DNA from: Nitrospira sp.
GTDB lineage: Bacteria; Nitrospirota; Nitrospiria; Nitrospirales; Nitrospiraceae
DNA: 64,000 bases
Direction: 5' to 3'
Assembly: GCA_018242765.1 (NCBI GenBank)
Contig: JAFEBH010000027.1
Coordinates: 1 to 64,000 of the forward strand
Shown here one piece after another: positions 63,554 to 64,000 of the stretch. The position numbers and the translations under genes were made by a program. The notes beneath the pieces were generated by a model that worked only from the letters and a program-made list of their open reading frames with translations, searched no databases and was not told the DNA's origin. Numbering within the stretch: the stretch's first letter is position 1; the number at the start of each line of letters is the position of its first letter.

Positions 63554-64000
63554 ATGCCTGTCTATCAATACCAGGGGTACCGGAGTGACGGTGGCGCAGC
63601 GACCGGGATCATCGACGCCGAAAACGTCAAAGTCGCACGGTTAAAACTCCGCAAAGAAGGCGTCTACCCGACCGATGTCGTCGAACAAGGCCAGATGTCC
63701 GGTCGGGCATCAGCCACGAGTCACACGAAACCTCTGCGGGCAATCGGCCGATCAGCGGTGCTCACGGCCAATGATTTGGCCCTGCTCACCAGGCAGTTTG
63801 CCACACTGCTCGTCGCCGGCTTGCCGCTGGTCGATGCCCTTGGCGTGCTCGTCGATCAAGCGGAAAAGAAACCCATTAAATCCCTTCTCGCCGACATCCG
63901 GGAGCAAGTTCGTGGAGGGAAAGCGTTGAGCGCGGTCCTGGAAACCTACGATAAGGATTTCTCCCCTATTTATGTCCACATGGTACAAGCCGGTGAAGCA
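63554..64000 (+). CDS. gspF: Type II secretion inner-membrane protein GspF (cut by window edge)
   Basis: The 149 residues present start MPVYQYQGYRSDGGAATGIID, then VKVARLKLRKEGVYPTDV and LTANDLALLTRQFATLLVAGLPLVDAL, the GspF/PilC opening with the first T2SSF domain. It anchors the pseudopilus platform in the inner membrane. The gene runs beyond the window, so its end and the rest of the operon are not visible. Confidence 0.92.
   Translation, partial: MPVYQYQGYRSDGGAATGIIDAENVKVARLKLRKEGVYPTDVVEQGQMSGRASATSHTKPLRAIGRSAVLTANDLALLTRQFATLLVAGLPLVDALGVLVDQAEKKPIKSLLADIREQVRGGKALSAVLETYDKDFSPIYVHMVQAGEA

Noticed and set aside
1..64000. CRISPR arrays, tRNA or rRNA genes, intact transposases
   Set aside because: I saw no regularly spaced repeats, no cloverleaf-like sequence with a GTTC T-arm in context, and no transposase motifs in any frame.

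Overview
The window looks like a chromosomal segment of a Gram-negative, Nitrospira-type bacterium. The evidence is many outer-membrane proteins, an exosortase/EPS suite, a type II secretion operon and citrate synthase beside other central-carbon genes. This assignment rests on gene content and general protein style; no rRNA or other marker is present. I found no tRNA, rRNA, CRISPR array, intact insertion sequence or phage gene.

Layout. (1) 0.1-8.3 kb is an accessory zone. It holds a DUF1566 protein, a giant MalT-type/BTAD regulator, a FadL-type porin, and between those two an inverted, internally deleted relic of a second regulator-porin pair. A frameshifted XRE antitoxin relic, a 5'-truncated hsp20, an intact Phd/PIN toxin-antitoxin pair and a full hsp20 follow. 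(2) 8.4-28.4 kb is mostly housekeeping and stress genes: citrate synthase, an ArsC-like protein, a Bbp2-type porin, a Na+/H+ antiporter, a decayed K+ channel, an MscS channel, AI-2E and YihY membrane proteins, RNase D, a J-domain protein, an ACT-malic enzyme, a 1226-residue YyaL/aldo-keto reductase fusion, an OmpA-like lipoprotein, Ppx/GppA and SixA. (3) 28.5-60.2 kb is a polysaccharide block, on the minus strand except for one gene. It has an exosortase-type export and assembly suite: TPR protein, ExeA-like ATPase, tyrosine kinase, chain-length protein, outer-membrane barrel, Wza-like exporter, PrsT lipoprotein, WecA-like priming transferase and exosortase-EpsI. Next comes a VPLP-CTERM substrate with a near-perfect sigma-54 promoter. 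Then come WecG, a heparinase-like protein, glycosyltransferases, a plus-strand F5/8C-TIM-barrel protein, a beta-helix lipoprotein, a polymerase, an FkbM methyltransferase, a flippase, WecB, GDP-fucose synthase and GDP-mannose dehydratase. (4) 60.3-64 kb is the start of a type II secretion operon (GspC, GspE, GspF cut by the window edge).

How the genes fit together. WecB, WecA and WecG together suggest a lipid carrier primed with GlcNAc and then ManNAc. Gmd and Fcl supply GDP-L-fucose. The flippase, polymerase, Wzz, Wza and tyrosine kinase make a Wzx/Wzy-type export route. The exosortase and its adjacent substrate suggest a surface protein processed at the C-terminus and expressed under RpoN control together with EPS production. 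The strongest leads are the exosortase/VPLP/sigma-54 unit, the YyaL-AKR fusion and the inverted regulator-porin relic.
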